Assembly (NCBI GenBank): GCA_027625915.1
Contig: JANTQA010000011.1
Span: 372,001 to 436,000 of the forward strand
Origin: Anaeramoeba flamelloides
Lineage: Eukaryota > Metamonada > Anaeramoebidae
Length of the DNA: 64,000 nucleotides
Direction of reading: 5' to 3'
In this document: positions 33,679 to 44,813 of the stretch, one piece after another
How positions within the stretch are numbered: position 1 is the stretch's first letter
Layout: each line of letters begins with the position of its first letter
Notes under the pieces: generated by a model
What the model was told of the DNA's origin: nothing
The model's input: only the letters and a program-made list of their open reading frames with translations
Databases searched by the model: none
Made by a program: the position numbers and the translations under genes

Positions 33679-35159
33679 ATGTCAAAGGAAGAACAAATTG
33701 CACAGCTTCAGTCAATTATTCCAAAATTTACAAAAGAACAATCGTGGTATTGTTTAGATAATTATCATTGGAATTTGAATAATGCAATACTTTTTGCACT
33801 TGAAAATGAAATTTATGTCCCAAAAAACGAAGATCCAAACTGTCCTTATAAGGGAAACGACAAAAAACCAAAAGTACAAATAGATGAAGACAAAAATGAA
33901 AAAGAAAATCAGGATGTCGAAATCGAAGATGAATTCGACATCGAAAACCAAAAAGAAAAGAGAAAAAAAGAAATCTCGAATAACGAAGAAAATACAGAAC
34001 TCAATCAATCTGAGAGCGACTTGGAGAAATATTTAGATGAAGATGAAACAACAAACGAAAAAAATAATCATTTTCCCAATAAGGATGAAAACGAGACTTT
34101 TAATGAAAAAGAAAATGAAACAGAAACAGAAAAAGAAAAAGAAAGTGTAATTGGAAACGAAAGTCCATTTTTTGACAACGATTTTGGCGGCCAAGAGCAA
34201 GACTCTAATTATGATGGTATCCAAAATATGTTTGATGAAAACGCTTTTCATAACGAAGAACAAATGGGGGGAGGAGAGCCCCAAAATAAAGACGTCTTGG
34301 TAACTTTCTTAAAGCACAAAGAATTTGGTGACGCATACAAATATTTACAAAATATTAAAAATGATCGCGAATCCAAAATCAAATCCAAATGGCTCTTAAG
34401 CGCAATCAAATACGGAGCCGTTGAGGTTATTAAATTGTTAGTTGAATGTGGTGTTGATATTAATTATACAAACCCACGAAAGAGCCATCCTGTTGATCTT
34501 GCAATTAAGCATAACCAAACAGAAAGCTTGGTCACAGTTTTACAATTAGGGGGTGATCCTAATGGAGACACAAACACATTCGATGTCCCAATCGAAAGAG
34601 CTTTGGAAAATAATCAACCTTTAATGGTAAAGCTATTATTACAATATGGATCCAAGACAACCAATTCGATGGGTGAAAATGTATTGATCCAATCCGCGAA
34701 AAGAGGAAAAATTCAAGACATTAAAACACTTCTCAAATCTGGTTTTGCAGCTCAAACAAAGGGAAAACGTGGTGTGAATTCTTTTTTAGTTACCAGATCC
34801 ATTTACATGAAAAATATGATTAAAAAAATCACAAAAATTAACTTTTTGAATATTTATCAAAACATTGATCAAAAACAAAGAGAAGAATTGTCGAATTGGA
34901 TACTTTCATTAAAAGACAAAGACTATTCCGAATTAAACAATGAAAATATTACCGTAAGGTTTTTCTTTTTCTTTTTCTTTTTTTTATTTTTTTTCTAATT
35001 CTTTTTCTTATTTTTGCTGGTCGACTTTTTTATTATCTTTTTACTTGGCTTTGGATAACAAACAGAGAAAATTTCGATCTCATCTCAAAGTTTATTGTTT
35101 TTTAATTTTAGTTGCCAATTAAAACCAAAGATAACAAATCAGTGTTGAATATTTTATAG
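33679..35159 (+). CDS. UBA-like plus ankyrin-repeat protein, two exons
   Basis: Exon 1 is 33679-34953 and exon 2 is 35112-35159, joined by a GTAAGG...TTTTAG intron, giving about 440 residues. The short last exon reads LPIKTKDNKSVLNIL and stops at 35157. Residues 1-45 look like a UBA/UBA-like three-helix bundle (QLQSIIPKFTKEQSWYCLDNYHWNLNNAILFAL, with the W/Y and hydrophobic spacing typical of the fold). Residues 55-215 are a Glu/Asn/Lys-rich disordered linker. Residues about 210-370 hold ankyrin-like units (AIKYGAVEVIKLLVECGVDINYTN, PVDLAIKHNQTESLVTVLQLGGDPN, ALENNQPLMVKLLLQYGSKT). A helical C-terminus follows. The likely role is a ubiquitin-binding scaffold (inference). Without the intron the frame would end in a poly-Phe tail, which argues for splicing. 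Confidence 0.8.
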
Positions 35160-35616
35160 GATTTCTGAAAATATAAAGAGATCACTTAAGAACTACGTGT
35201 CGGATTTACCAATTTGTATAAAAAGCTTTTGGTTCAATTCCATTTGAATCGTAAAGTTAGGATCTTTAAAATATTCTCCAATTTGGATCAAAAAATCATT
35301 TTATGTCATTTTTTTTGTGAAAAATGAAAAAGAAATTTTGAGATACGTGAACTCGAACACCTTGTTAAGGATCGTAAAAATGAAAAAGAAAAATAATCAC
35401 GATTTTTTTACATTAAAAACACTTCTCAACAAACATCTTTAAATCTAAATGATGGTATTGTCTATGGTTTTTGATCATTGAGTTGCTTTGAATTGTTACA
35501 TTGTCTCCACAAACAATTAATCCGTTCCAACCCTACTGTGAAAATTTATAAGAAATTGGTTGTCTATAATAAAGTTGTGTTTTTAGAAATAGAGAATTCA
35601 ATTTCTGTCATAAGAT
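35160..35616. other. Host sequence between UBA-ankyrin gene and LINE insertion
   Basis: No gene seen. It ends at the left target duplication of the LINE (35617-35632). Confidence 0.5.
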
Positions 35617-35632
35617 AAAAATTTCAACTTCT
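35617..35632. repeat. Target-site duplication, left copy, of the full LINE
   Basis: AAAAATTTCAACTTCT here is repeated exactly at 39870-39885. The LINE lies between, its A-tail appearing as a T-run directly after this copy. Confidence 0.85.
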
Positions 35633-35852
35633 TTTTTTTTTTATTTTTGAAGAGAGAAAATTGCTTTTCTCCTGTGTGCCCTAATTTCTAAACTTTTTTT
35701 TAAAAATTTTGTTAAAGAATCACAAATTTTATTATCACTTACTAATGATAATATATATGATGAATTCTTTTTTTATGAATAATATCTCTGATATTATTAA
35801 TTTTTTTATTTTTTTTCAAAAAATTCAGATATCCAGATTTTTTCGATTTATT

Positions 35853-36539
35853 TTATAGGCCGGACAGTCCCATAAAAAAATGATCGAAATCTTCAATGAT
35901 ATCAATATTTAACTTTTCTTTACCTAAATCACAATTTTTATTTTTATTTTTACTTGTTACATAAGAGTACCTATTTAAACAATTAGTAAAATTTCGAAAT
36001 TTTAGAATTGTTTTTGAAGCTTTCCAGTTTAAATATTTTTGTTGTTTGAAATTGCAATTTTGTTGTTTTATAATTTTTAGATATTGTTGAACTTTCCAAC
36101 TAGGTGAATTTTCCAATTCGGTTAATCGAAAAACTTTTAATTCTAAATCTAATAATTTTAATCCCTTAGTGTGCCAATTAATATTTTCATTTTCCAATTT
36201 TCGAAAATTTAGTATTGTTTTTAATTTTTTTAAATTTAAGAAATCTAATTTTTCTATCAATTTATATTTTCTTCGGTATACTTTTAATCTAGCGAGATCA
36301 ATTTTTGCTTCAGTTTTATAAATTAATCGAGGTGAATGGATATTAATTTGTAAGAAATTTGTGACTGATTTATTGATAAATCTATCAATTCTTTCAAAAT
36401 CATTTTGTTTCAAGTCAAATATTTCAAGACCATAATAAAGTTGACTTAAAATGAGAGCTTTGAAAGAAGTTATTTTGACTCCATTGTTGAGTTTATTTTG
36501 TTGAAACAATCGATTAAGTGTTTCCAAGGACTTTTCCAC
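35853..36539 (-). pseudogene. LINE ORF2, C-terminal region
   Basis: 228 codons after the reverse transcriptase: helical thumb/connection sequence (FKALILSQLYYGLEIF, FINKSVTNFLQINIHSP) typical of LINE ORF2 3' parts. The end, EDFDHFFMGLSGL, runs out of frame. A +1 frame over 35845-35900 reads FLWDCPAYKINRKNL, so the original ended in an H-x4/5-C...R zinc motif like that of the LINE tail at 26059-26319. Confidence 0.8.
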
Positions 36540-36555
36540 TTTTTTGAAATTATAT

Positions 36556-37330
36556 TCAAGATGCGTGTTTTTTTCTAACCAAATCCCAAGATAAAAAATA
36601 TCTTTTAATTTTTATTTTATATTTGGTTTTTTTATTATGTGGGTTCATCCCGAATCTTTTTATTATTTCAAAAATCCTTTCTAAATTAATTTTTAGAGAG
36701 ATTAATGGCCCTTTCATAATAAGAATAAGATCATCTGCATACATTTGAACATGAACAGCTAAAGTTTTTAACTTTTCTAGTAGGAAATGAGATATAAATG
36801 CGAAGAGAATTGGTGATAAGGGATCTCCTTGATAAACTCCAATTCCTTCTTTTTTGTAATATCTCAAGAGCCAATTTTTAATTGTTTCATTTTTGATAAA
36901 TTTTTTAATAGATTGATATATTAACGAGTGTTGTATAGAGTCAAAACATTTTTGTATGTCTATAGTAACTACAAAGTATTCTGTATTTTTATTTTTATTT
37001 TTTATTTTTTTAAATTTTCTTAATAAATTTAAAACAGCAATTCTTGTTCCAAAATATTTTTTAAATCCAAATTGTTTTTTTTGAAATCAAGTCCCATGAG
37101 TCTTGAATTCCAATGTATATTAATTTTAAAAAAAATCTTGGAAGAGATTGATTTATAGAGATAGGTCGATAATTTAATGGTTCGCCTTCATCCCCTGATT
37201 TATGAATAAATAATAAATTTCTTTTTTTAATAAAATTTATACTTTTTTCAGTTTCGTCTGTTATCCAATTTAAAAAAATATTTTGAACTGTTTTAATAAA
37301 ATAATTATAATTTAATAAATATTGAGTTGG
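36556..37330 (-). pseudogene. LINE ORF2, reverse transcriptase domain in several frames
   Basis: Reverse transcriptase blocks are readable in order on the minus strand. 'GEPLNYRPISI' is near 37170, 'FGFKKYFGTR' near 37070-37045 and 'VVTIDIQKCFDSIQHS' near 36970-36930. 'GIGVYQGDPLSPILFAF' lies at 36845-36795 and the catalytic 'MYADDLILI' near 36750-36725. Frameshifts fall between blocks, near 37090 and near 36590. The enzyme would copy the element's RNA at a nicked target. Confidence 0.88.
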
Positions 37331-37506
37331 TTGGTTTTTTTATAAACTTATAATGATTTATTTTGTCAAATTCTTTAACTGATTTATTTTTTTGAAATTT
37401 GATTATTTCTTTAATTTTATCTTGATCAAAAATTTCCTTTATGTCAATTGGATTTAATGAATTTTTATTAATTTTAAATTTTTTAATATAATTAATTATA
37501 TTTGTA

Positions 37507-38586
37507 TTAGGTTTTTTGACTAATTGATTTTACAAAATCGTTATACACTGTGAATATGGTTTCATTATTTAAAAACATTTTTGTAGAAGTTTCTCTTATT
37601 TTATTTAATGTTTTCCAAAAGTTTTTATTTTTATTATATTCTTCATTTATTTGATTAAGTAATTTTAAGTAATTTAATTCATTAATTTTTTTGATTTTAT
37701 GTAAAGTTTCATTTTTATCAAACAATTTATAAAGTAAATTATTAATTTTTAATTTATCTTGTTTGATATCAAATACTATTCTTTCTTTCTGTTTATATTT
37801 TTTTTTAAATAAAATAAAATTTTCTTCATTTAAATTAAAATTCTGCCGAGAAAAGAATTGGAGAAAGTCTTCTTGAAAGGTTGGAATATCTTTAATTTTA
37901 TAGATATCATTGATTTCCCAATTTGAGTTTATTTCAAATTTATTCATAATTGTATTATGATCACTAATAAAATTTTTGATAGTCTTTGATTTATTGAGTT
38001 TTAAACTATTAAAATTTGTTAAAAAATAATCCAAATTGTTTGGTTTTCTACTTGGTTTATTATTAAGAAATATTTTAAAATTAAATTTTTCAAATAATTT
38101 TATTTTATTTTCATTTAAATTAAAATCACCACAAATAATTGTTTTATTGTTTTGGTATTTTCTTAAGATATTTATTATTTTTTTATTAATTTCAATATTT
38201 CGGTCATTTCTCCGATATATATTAATAATGATTAAATCAGTAAATTGTATTCCCATTACATCTAAATCAGCAATTAATATTTCACGAAAAAATTCTAGAA
38301 ATATCTTTTTTATTATTATTAATAAACCACCCTTATTTCCATTATTTCCATAAGATTTTTTATTCACAGAGAAATAGTTTGTGAAAGTTGGTTTTTTTGT
38401 TATTTTGGATTCTTGTATTAAACAAATATCGATATTACATTTTAATAAAAAAGATTCTAATTTAAAAATTTTATTTGAATTATTCAAGCCACAAATATTT
38501 AAAGAGGCTATATTAATATTTATTTTTTGATTTTTATTTTTCATTTTTTTAGAACCTTTTATTAATAATCTTTCTTTGTTCTTCAA
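37507..38586 (-). pseudogene. LINE ORF2, APE-type endonuclease and linker
   Basis: 359 codons. The apurinic-endonuclease-like fold is visible: INIASLNICGLNN, DICLIQESKI (catalytic Glu), GGLLIIIKK, IINIYRRND, IICGDFNLN (Asp/Asn), NNLDYFLTN and ISDHNTIM (Asp-His pair). This is the domain that nicks target DNA in APE-class LINEs. The following 150 residues are helical linker to the reverse transcriptase. Within this stretch the frame is uninterrupted. Confidence 0.9.
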
Positions 38587-38589
38587 AAA

Positions 38590-39869
38590 AATGTTTTATA
38601 TATAAATCATTTGGAATATTTTTTTGTTTATTTATTAATATTCTTTTAAAAGTTTTTATTTTTTCGAGATTTTCCCAAATTACAAGTTTATTATTTCCTT
38701 TCCTTAAAAATCTAATAACACAATAATTATTTAAGAAATTAAATATTTCTAGTGTTGAAATATTTTTTTGAATAAAAATCAATTTGTTTTTGTTTGGTAC
38801 ATTTTGTAACTTTTTTTAAACTTTTACAATATGTAAAGTTTGAAAAATAAATTATTTTATTTTTATCATTATTATAATCAATATTATTATTAATTTGGTT
38901 TGATAAATAAATTAGTGTTTTTTAATAAATTGGAAATTTCTATTTTTCCGTTATTTGAATTGGAGTAATTATAATTATCAAATATTGAAATATAAGAATA
39001 ATTAAAAGATTTTTTAATCCAATATTCAATTTGGAAGTTGTTGATTTTTGTTAGTTTCCAATTTTTTGAATTCAATAAGAATTATTAATTTTAATAAATT
39101 TTTTATTAATAATTTTTTATTTGTTGTGTTGAATTCTTTTATATTTAATAAGATAATAAATTCATTCATAATTTTTAATTGAATTTTTTTCAAGTGGTTG
39201 TCGTTTTTTTTGGGGTTTTGATGATAAAACGAGAAAAAAATTTTTCTGAATGAGTCTTATTAAAAAATTGAATATTGAAAAATTTATTTTATTTGTTGGA
39301 TTTAGTTTGAATTTATTTTTTATAATTATTGGATAATTGAAAGGATTATCAATTTTTGTAAAAGTCCATTTTAAATCATTCTTTTTAATTTTTGATTTAT
39401 ATGAAGTTTTTTATATATAAAATAAAATAAATTAAGGTTTTAAAAATATTTATTGTTTTAATTTCTTTTTTAAAACCTGATAGTCACTTTTTCTTTTGGT
39501 TTCTATGTTTGATACAGTAACCTGAAGTATCAAATGTGTGGTTTTTACAATCTTTATTGTTTAGAGTTATTCCTTTACATTTAGCACTGGTTATTAATTT
39601 ATCTGAAATACTTTTTTGCCTTTGCCTTTGTTTTTGTTTTTTAAGTTGAGTTGAATATTTTTCATATATATTTCTTTATTTTTTGGAGTTTGGTTAAAAT
39701 AATATAATAAATCTTTTTGAATATTTGGTTTTTATCAACTTTTTTGTTTAAGTTATTTGAGTTATTTGAGGCTGGTTGATTATTATTTTGATTAATTTTT
39801 TGATTAATAGAAATAGAGTTGTTAATTCCATCAATCTTATCAATTTCTTGATTTTTTTTATTATTTTTC
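38590..39869 (-). pseudogene. LINE ORF1 region
   Basis: Split frames (38549-38782, 38890-39075, 39662-39880) encode Asn/Lys-rich protein. The first of these, MIFIQKNISTLEIFNFLNNYCV..., ends close to the ORF2 start. Around 39510-39590 the minus strand reads CKGITLNNKDCKNHTFDTSGYCIKH-type sequence: a C-x9-C-x10-C-x2-H arrangement that could bind zinc. ORF1 proteins of LINEs bind RNA; this particular motif is not the common CCHC knuckle. Confidence 0.6.
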
Positions 39870-39885
39870 AAAAATTTCAACTTCT
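39870..39885. repeat. Target-site duplication, right copy, of the full LINE
   Basis: Exact repeat of 35617-35632. Confidence 0.85.
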
Positions 39886-41614
39886 ATTCCTTCATTAGAA
39901 AAATTTTTTTTTTTGTAAAAACAAAGACAAAAATTAAATTTTCTCAAGAAAAGAAACTATTGAACCACAGAAACCCTGGAAACTTGAAAGTTCATTTTTC
40001 GATCTTTGTTTTTAAATTGTAAAAGCTGGTATTTTAATAGTTTTGGGAATTGAAGATCCACATTAGTGTAAGTATTTTTAATGAATTTGTTTGTCAATTC
40101 CCAAAACAAAAAAAAAAAAAAATGGAAAACTTATTTTTAATCTTTTATTATAAATTTTACGGTTTATGATGAGCTTTAAGAACCCTTTTACTGTTTGTTG
40201 TACATGAATAAAATTTCAGAATAGAAAATCAATTTCAGGTTGTTATAAATATTCACGGTAGGAGCAGGAACGGCTGTATTATTTATTACAAAGAGAGTGT
40301 GATTTTGGCGTATTTTTTTTTGGTTCTTTTTGTTTTTCCATAAATTAAATCTCCCATCCATGGCTAAGAGGGGTGTCTCCTCGAATTGTTTGTGGAATAA
40401 CATAATCCAGGCCAAACATACTTGGCATTTTTAATGGGCTTTTTTGATAAATTTTTTTTGTTCGGATCATTTTTCTCAAAACCCAATTTGTTGTATCAAT
40501 AGAAATTGTGTTGAGGGTTTGTGTGGTAAAGGTTTTGAAGTTATTTTAATGAAAGGATCTTTTCGAAATTAAATTTGCAAAAATTAGTCAGTTTTTGTTT
40601 TAAAAAATAAATTTTTTTGTCATTTAAGAAAAAATGATCTTTCTCATTTTGGGAATAGGGAATTTTAGAGGATTTGATACAATACCAAATACTTTATGGT
40701 AGACACTATTCAAAAAATGTCTTGATTGTAAAACAACAGACTTTTTCATCAAAAATTTTTCACTTTCCTAATTTTTGGGATTTTATATGTAGAGCTCATA
40801 CCCTCTAAACTAATCAAAGATAACATTAAAACATAGAAAAAAATTATTAACAAGGTCTCAGGGTATGGCACTTTCATATAACAAGAAATTTTCTCAAAAA
40901 GCCAATTTTTGCCAACGTTCTTTGTCATTTCGAGATACGAGGAGACTAAAATTTATGCAAAAAATGTCATTTTTTGCTACTTAGATCTCGCCGTATAAAA
41001 TTTTGTGAAAATTACCAATACCTAGAACCTGATTAGAACATATTTTACCTTGAATTTCAATGTGAAACGTAGTCCTTAATTTATTACTTTTTTTGAAAAT
41101 TAAAACACATGTGCAAAAAGTGATGCCTTAATATTTTAAGTTTTTTTACTAAATCTGTCATTTTCTCAAAAACAATAAAACTTTTCGAATGCGCCCACAA
41201 GGCACAGGTTTCTTGTTAAAAAAAATTAAAATATTCTATAGCAAAACATTTAATTTAATAATAGAATAAAAATGTTTGGGGTTGAAACAGAAATTCCAAA
41301 ATCGAAAATAATTTCCAGAAATCAAAACACAAAAAAAAAGCTAAACATTTTTATTCTTTCATTAAAATGATTTTTTTTGCTATTATAAACCTTCTTTTTC
41401 ATATAAGAAATCACTGAATTGTGAGTGCATAGGAAAAGTTTTATAGTTTTTGGAAAATGACATGTTAGTGAAATAAAAACTTAAAATATTACGACATCGC
41501 TTTTGGCACATGTGAAGAAGTCTCTGAAGCCAAAAATAATAATAATAAAAAAAAAAAAGGTGACATTTGTTTCCCATTTAAAATTCAAATACAATTACTG
41601 ATAACTGTTCAAAT

Positions 41615-42832
41615 CAAAATCCAGGAGTTTTGAAAAAAAAACCTAGACACTCATTGTTTTTAATCAATTTTGAATATTTATTAAAATCACAAAATACATT
41701 CCCGTTTTAGAGACTAATATATAAACCGTCGAGTACCCATTAACCATTCTAAACTGGTTTATTGTTTAAATATTCTTAATCTGATATTTTTAACCCTTTG
41801 GTAAATGTAGAAATGAAAAAAAAAAAACCCAAATCTGAAATATTAACTAAGAAACTTACTAAAAATGAAAATCTAATTGAGATTAAATTTTATAAGATCA
41901 GAATAATTTTTCTCAATTTAAAATATTTGAAAAAATTTTAATTTAAGAAAGGTGTTTGATTATTTTGAATTTACATTAATTTACTATTAGTTGCAAAATA
42001 AATTTAACAAAATTTTCATTCAGTTTTCCATACAAGATTTAATAAATCATGTAACATGTCAAAATTTTAATTCTGTAAACAAAGATAAATAAATTATTAA
42101 TTTCCCTTTTATGAATTGGGAATTTTTATTAATTTGTTTTAATTCAGAAAACTAAATTGAGTTTAAAATACTTCTAATGACTGTAATTAAAAGGTTCTTT
42201 TGAATTAGGAGTCACAAATAAAGTCACTTCAAAACTCTCTCTTTAACAGGTTAAGAGATCTTGGGCACTTAACCCTTACCAATAAATCCTAATTTGTTTT
42301 AGTTCTTGGAATGTGATTTTTATTGGAAAGCTGAATGAAAATTTCGATCTTTTAATTTTACAATTAACAGTTAGCAAAAGTATTTTGTAAAAAAAAAATT
42401 TCCACAAAGTTACCCCAATTTAAATCTAAAAATTTTTAAAAAATTATTAAAAAGGAAAGATCTAAAGTAAAAGAAAACTCTTATTTTATGAATGTAAAAA
42501 CTAAATTAATCATCATAATAGATGCTTTCTAATCAATTTATAATTTATCTAAGCAATGATTAAAATAAATTAGATTTTCATTTTTCAGCCAGTTTCTTAG
42601 TTAATATTTCAGATTTGGGTTTTTTTTTTTTCATTTCTACATTTACCAAAGGGTTAAAAATATCAGATTAAGAATATTTAAACAATAAACCAGTTTAGAA
42701 TGATTAATGGGTACTCGACGGTTTATATATTAGTCTCTAAAACGGGAATGTATTTTGTGATTTTTATAAATATTCACAATTGATTAAAAACAATGAGTGT
42801 CTAGGTTTTTTTTTCAACCCTCCTGGATTTTA
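41615..42832. mobile_element. Foldback element G, about 265-bp near-perfect arms
   Basis: The left arm (about 41615-41878) and right arm (about 42568-42832) are inverted repeats with only a few differences over about 265 bp. Landmarks are AACCTAGACACTCATTG, CGTCGAGTACCCATTAA and AACCCTTTGGTAAATGTAGA. The ends read ATCCAGGAG / CTCCTGGAT. The 689-bp loop contains no coding frame but holds a truncated LINE insertion. High arm identity suggests recent activity or ongoing arm correction. Superfamily unknown. Confidence 0.88.
42146..42289 (+). mobile_element. Short 5'-truncated LINE tail inside foldback G
   Basis: 144 bp, homologous to the last ~150 bp of the LINE at 26019-26569 (shared GAGTCACAAA, CTCTCTTTAACAG, AACCCTTA and CAATAAATC). 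Flanked by TAATTTGTTTTAATTC (42130-42145) and TAATTTGTTTTAGTTC (42290-42305), a 16-bp duplication with one difference. Confidence 0.82.
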
Positions 42833-43829
42833 TATTTTAACCGTAAATTCAAAAAAATGATCAGAGTGTTTCAAAAAGTTCTAAAAAAATAAAATCCAAA
42901 GCCTCTATTTTTTCAAAAAAAGTTCAATTGATCCCTGAGATTTTATTCATTAAATTGTTTTCAAATGAGTCATTAAACAACTTATTAAATTTTTTGACAA
43001 CATTCTATTTGTGAACATGAAATTTTTCAGGAATTTTGAAAAACAATTCATTGTCAAGTTATTTAAGTTTTAGAATCTTGCGATTCTATTGTTTAGTAAT
43101 CCGGTTTCTTTTTCCTTTTTTTTTCTTTTACTGAAATTAAATGTGCAGATTCAATTTTTTTTTTTAATAATTATTTTTCATTTTTTTGCGAATAAATATC
43201 TATTAAACTTTGTTTCTGTCAAAGTTACCCAACATATTTTTTTTCAAATATCAAATATTTTTTTTATATTTGACCTTTGAAGAACAAATAAAAAATAAGT
43301 AAAATAATACGCATAGGAGAAGAGTTGATATCCATAAGAAGTAAATCTAACCCTTGTGGAAAAAAATTTAACCCAAACGAAGTCTAAAAGAAATCCCTAA
43401 CTATAAAATCAACTCGTGTTTCAAATAAAAAAATTTTTGTGAAAAAAAAAATAAATAAAAGAAAAACAAAAGAAAAACAAAAAAAAAGAAAAACAAAAAG
43501 AAAAACAAAAGAAAAGAAAAAAAAGAAAAGAAAAGAAAAATCGAAATTTGTCCTTTCTATAAATTCAATTAAAAAGGTTATTAAAAGACAAAGAAATTTG
43601 AAAGAATTAAAATCAACCAAGACACTTCCAACATCAAAAAAACCACAATAATTAGTAAATTCTTTTCATGGGTTTATTTCACAACCACAAACTTTTTTTA
43701 ATTATTTAATATTTTCATTAAAACAAAATTTCACAAGTATTTATTTTATTTTATTTGATTTGAAAATTTTGAGTTTCATTTTGTTTTTAATGCTGTTTTA
43801 CTGTAAAGCATTATTTGAGTGAAAGCAAA

Positions 43830-44480
43830 AATAGAATCTTGTGATTCTTCAAATAAACTAAAATTAAAAATTTTTAACACAGCTAAAACAGTTCAAAGAA
43901 TCACAGTAATGCAATTTCATTGAAAATTGGAAATAATTTTGACTTTTTGAAAAATATGAAAATCATTTTTTCGTATTTTAGTTTTTTGTTTCAATTTCAT
44001 TTTTTGAATTACCTAACCTATTTAGTTCGATCAAAATTTTTTTCGAACGCTTCATATTCGGTTAAAGTTAAGTTCTTCAAAATAAAAGAACTCAAATAAA
44101 ATTAATTAATTGATATCTAACCATTTGATCAATCAATAATTGTTTATAGAATTTTTACAAATTTACCGATACATTTTTTTATCCTGCTCTCTCCAAAATT
44201 TTCAACACACCAATAGTTTATTAGTATTGATAATTATTTATTTTTAGTTTTGTAGGTAATTTATAAACAAATGTTAAAATTTCAATTAGTGAATGGTTCT
44301 AATCTGGTATTTCTTCTTGAGTTGATTAAATAAGTTTTTTTTTTTTTCTAAAATTGAATTTTGGTGTATTAAAAATTTTGAATTGGAATTTGGATAAATA
44401 ATGAAAAAAAAAAATTATTATAAAGTTAATTCAAATACTGAAACTTTAGGATGGATATCTTAACAATTCAATTCCATAAT
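43830..44480 (+). repeat. Repeat R6, copy 2 (empty site for the LINE at 26 kb)
   Basis: Continuous through the point where copy 1 carries the LINE: ACAAATTTACCGATACATTT then CTGCTCTCTCCAAAATTTTC here, against CAAATTTGCCAATACATTTT [LINE] CCCAGTCTCTCTAAAAATTT in copy 1. Confidence 0.75.
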
Positions 44481-44813
44481 TGCGCTCAACTTAAAATTCC
44501 CTTTTTTATTTTTTTTACAAAAGTTAAAAATTAATAATTTGAGATTGAAAAAAAATTCAAAGATTTTGGATGTAGTTTGTCATTTTAAAGTGATATGTAG
44601 AAATATTTATTGAACATGATAATAAAATCTTTTACTTTTTATTCAAAACTTTATAGAATTAAATCTTATTAACAACAAGGGTCAAATAATTCTTGATAAG
44701 GTTAAAATTGAAACAAGGAAAAAAAAAATATTAATAACAACAAAATTAATATCTTTATAATAACTAAACAAACAACTGACTAAATAACCAACTAACAAAC
44801 AAACTAACAATAG

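Larger units (their letters stand above)
35633..39869 (-). mobile_element. Near full-length LINE (APE-endonuclease, YADD reverse transcriptase), decayed
   Basis: 4.24 kb on the minus strand, with a perfect 16-bp target duplication and an A-tail (T-run at 35633-35642). From 5' to 3': an ORF1 region with an Asn/Lys-rich part and a Cys/His motif; an ORF2 endonuclease; a reverse transcriptase; and a C-terminal region ending in a zinc-type motif. ORF2 is broken into three main frames (37507-38586; about 36870-37500 in pieces; 36556-36867; 35853-36539), so several frameshifts make it inactive as it stands. No RNase H is seen. Domain order fits L1-like or related APE clades; the exact clade needs a tree. 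Confidence 0.92.
39886..44813. other. Intergenic with foldback G and repeat R6
   Basis: It contains a short protein-like frame on the minus strand (40345-40428), foldback G (41615-42832) with a LINE tail in its loop, and R6 copy 2 (about 43830-44480). About 40440-41610 is unassigned sequence with somewhat less homopolymer. 43439-43651 is a Lys-rich frame over an AAAAGAAAAC-type tract and is not accepted as a gene. The upstream exon of the ankyrin-pseudokinase gene should lie before 44812 but was not identified. Confidence 0.45.

Noticed and set aside
34954-34998. Poly-Phe C-terminus of the UBA-ankyrin frame
   Set aside because: A GTAAGG donor precedes it, and a downstream AG gives a sensible last exon ending at 35159.
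43439-43651. 70-codon Lys/Arg-rich plus-strand frame and its 78-codon antisense partner
   Set aside because: Most of it is an AAAAGAAAAC-type tract and the frame lacks an ATG. The last 35 codons look slightly better but stand alone.
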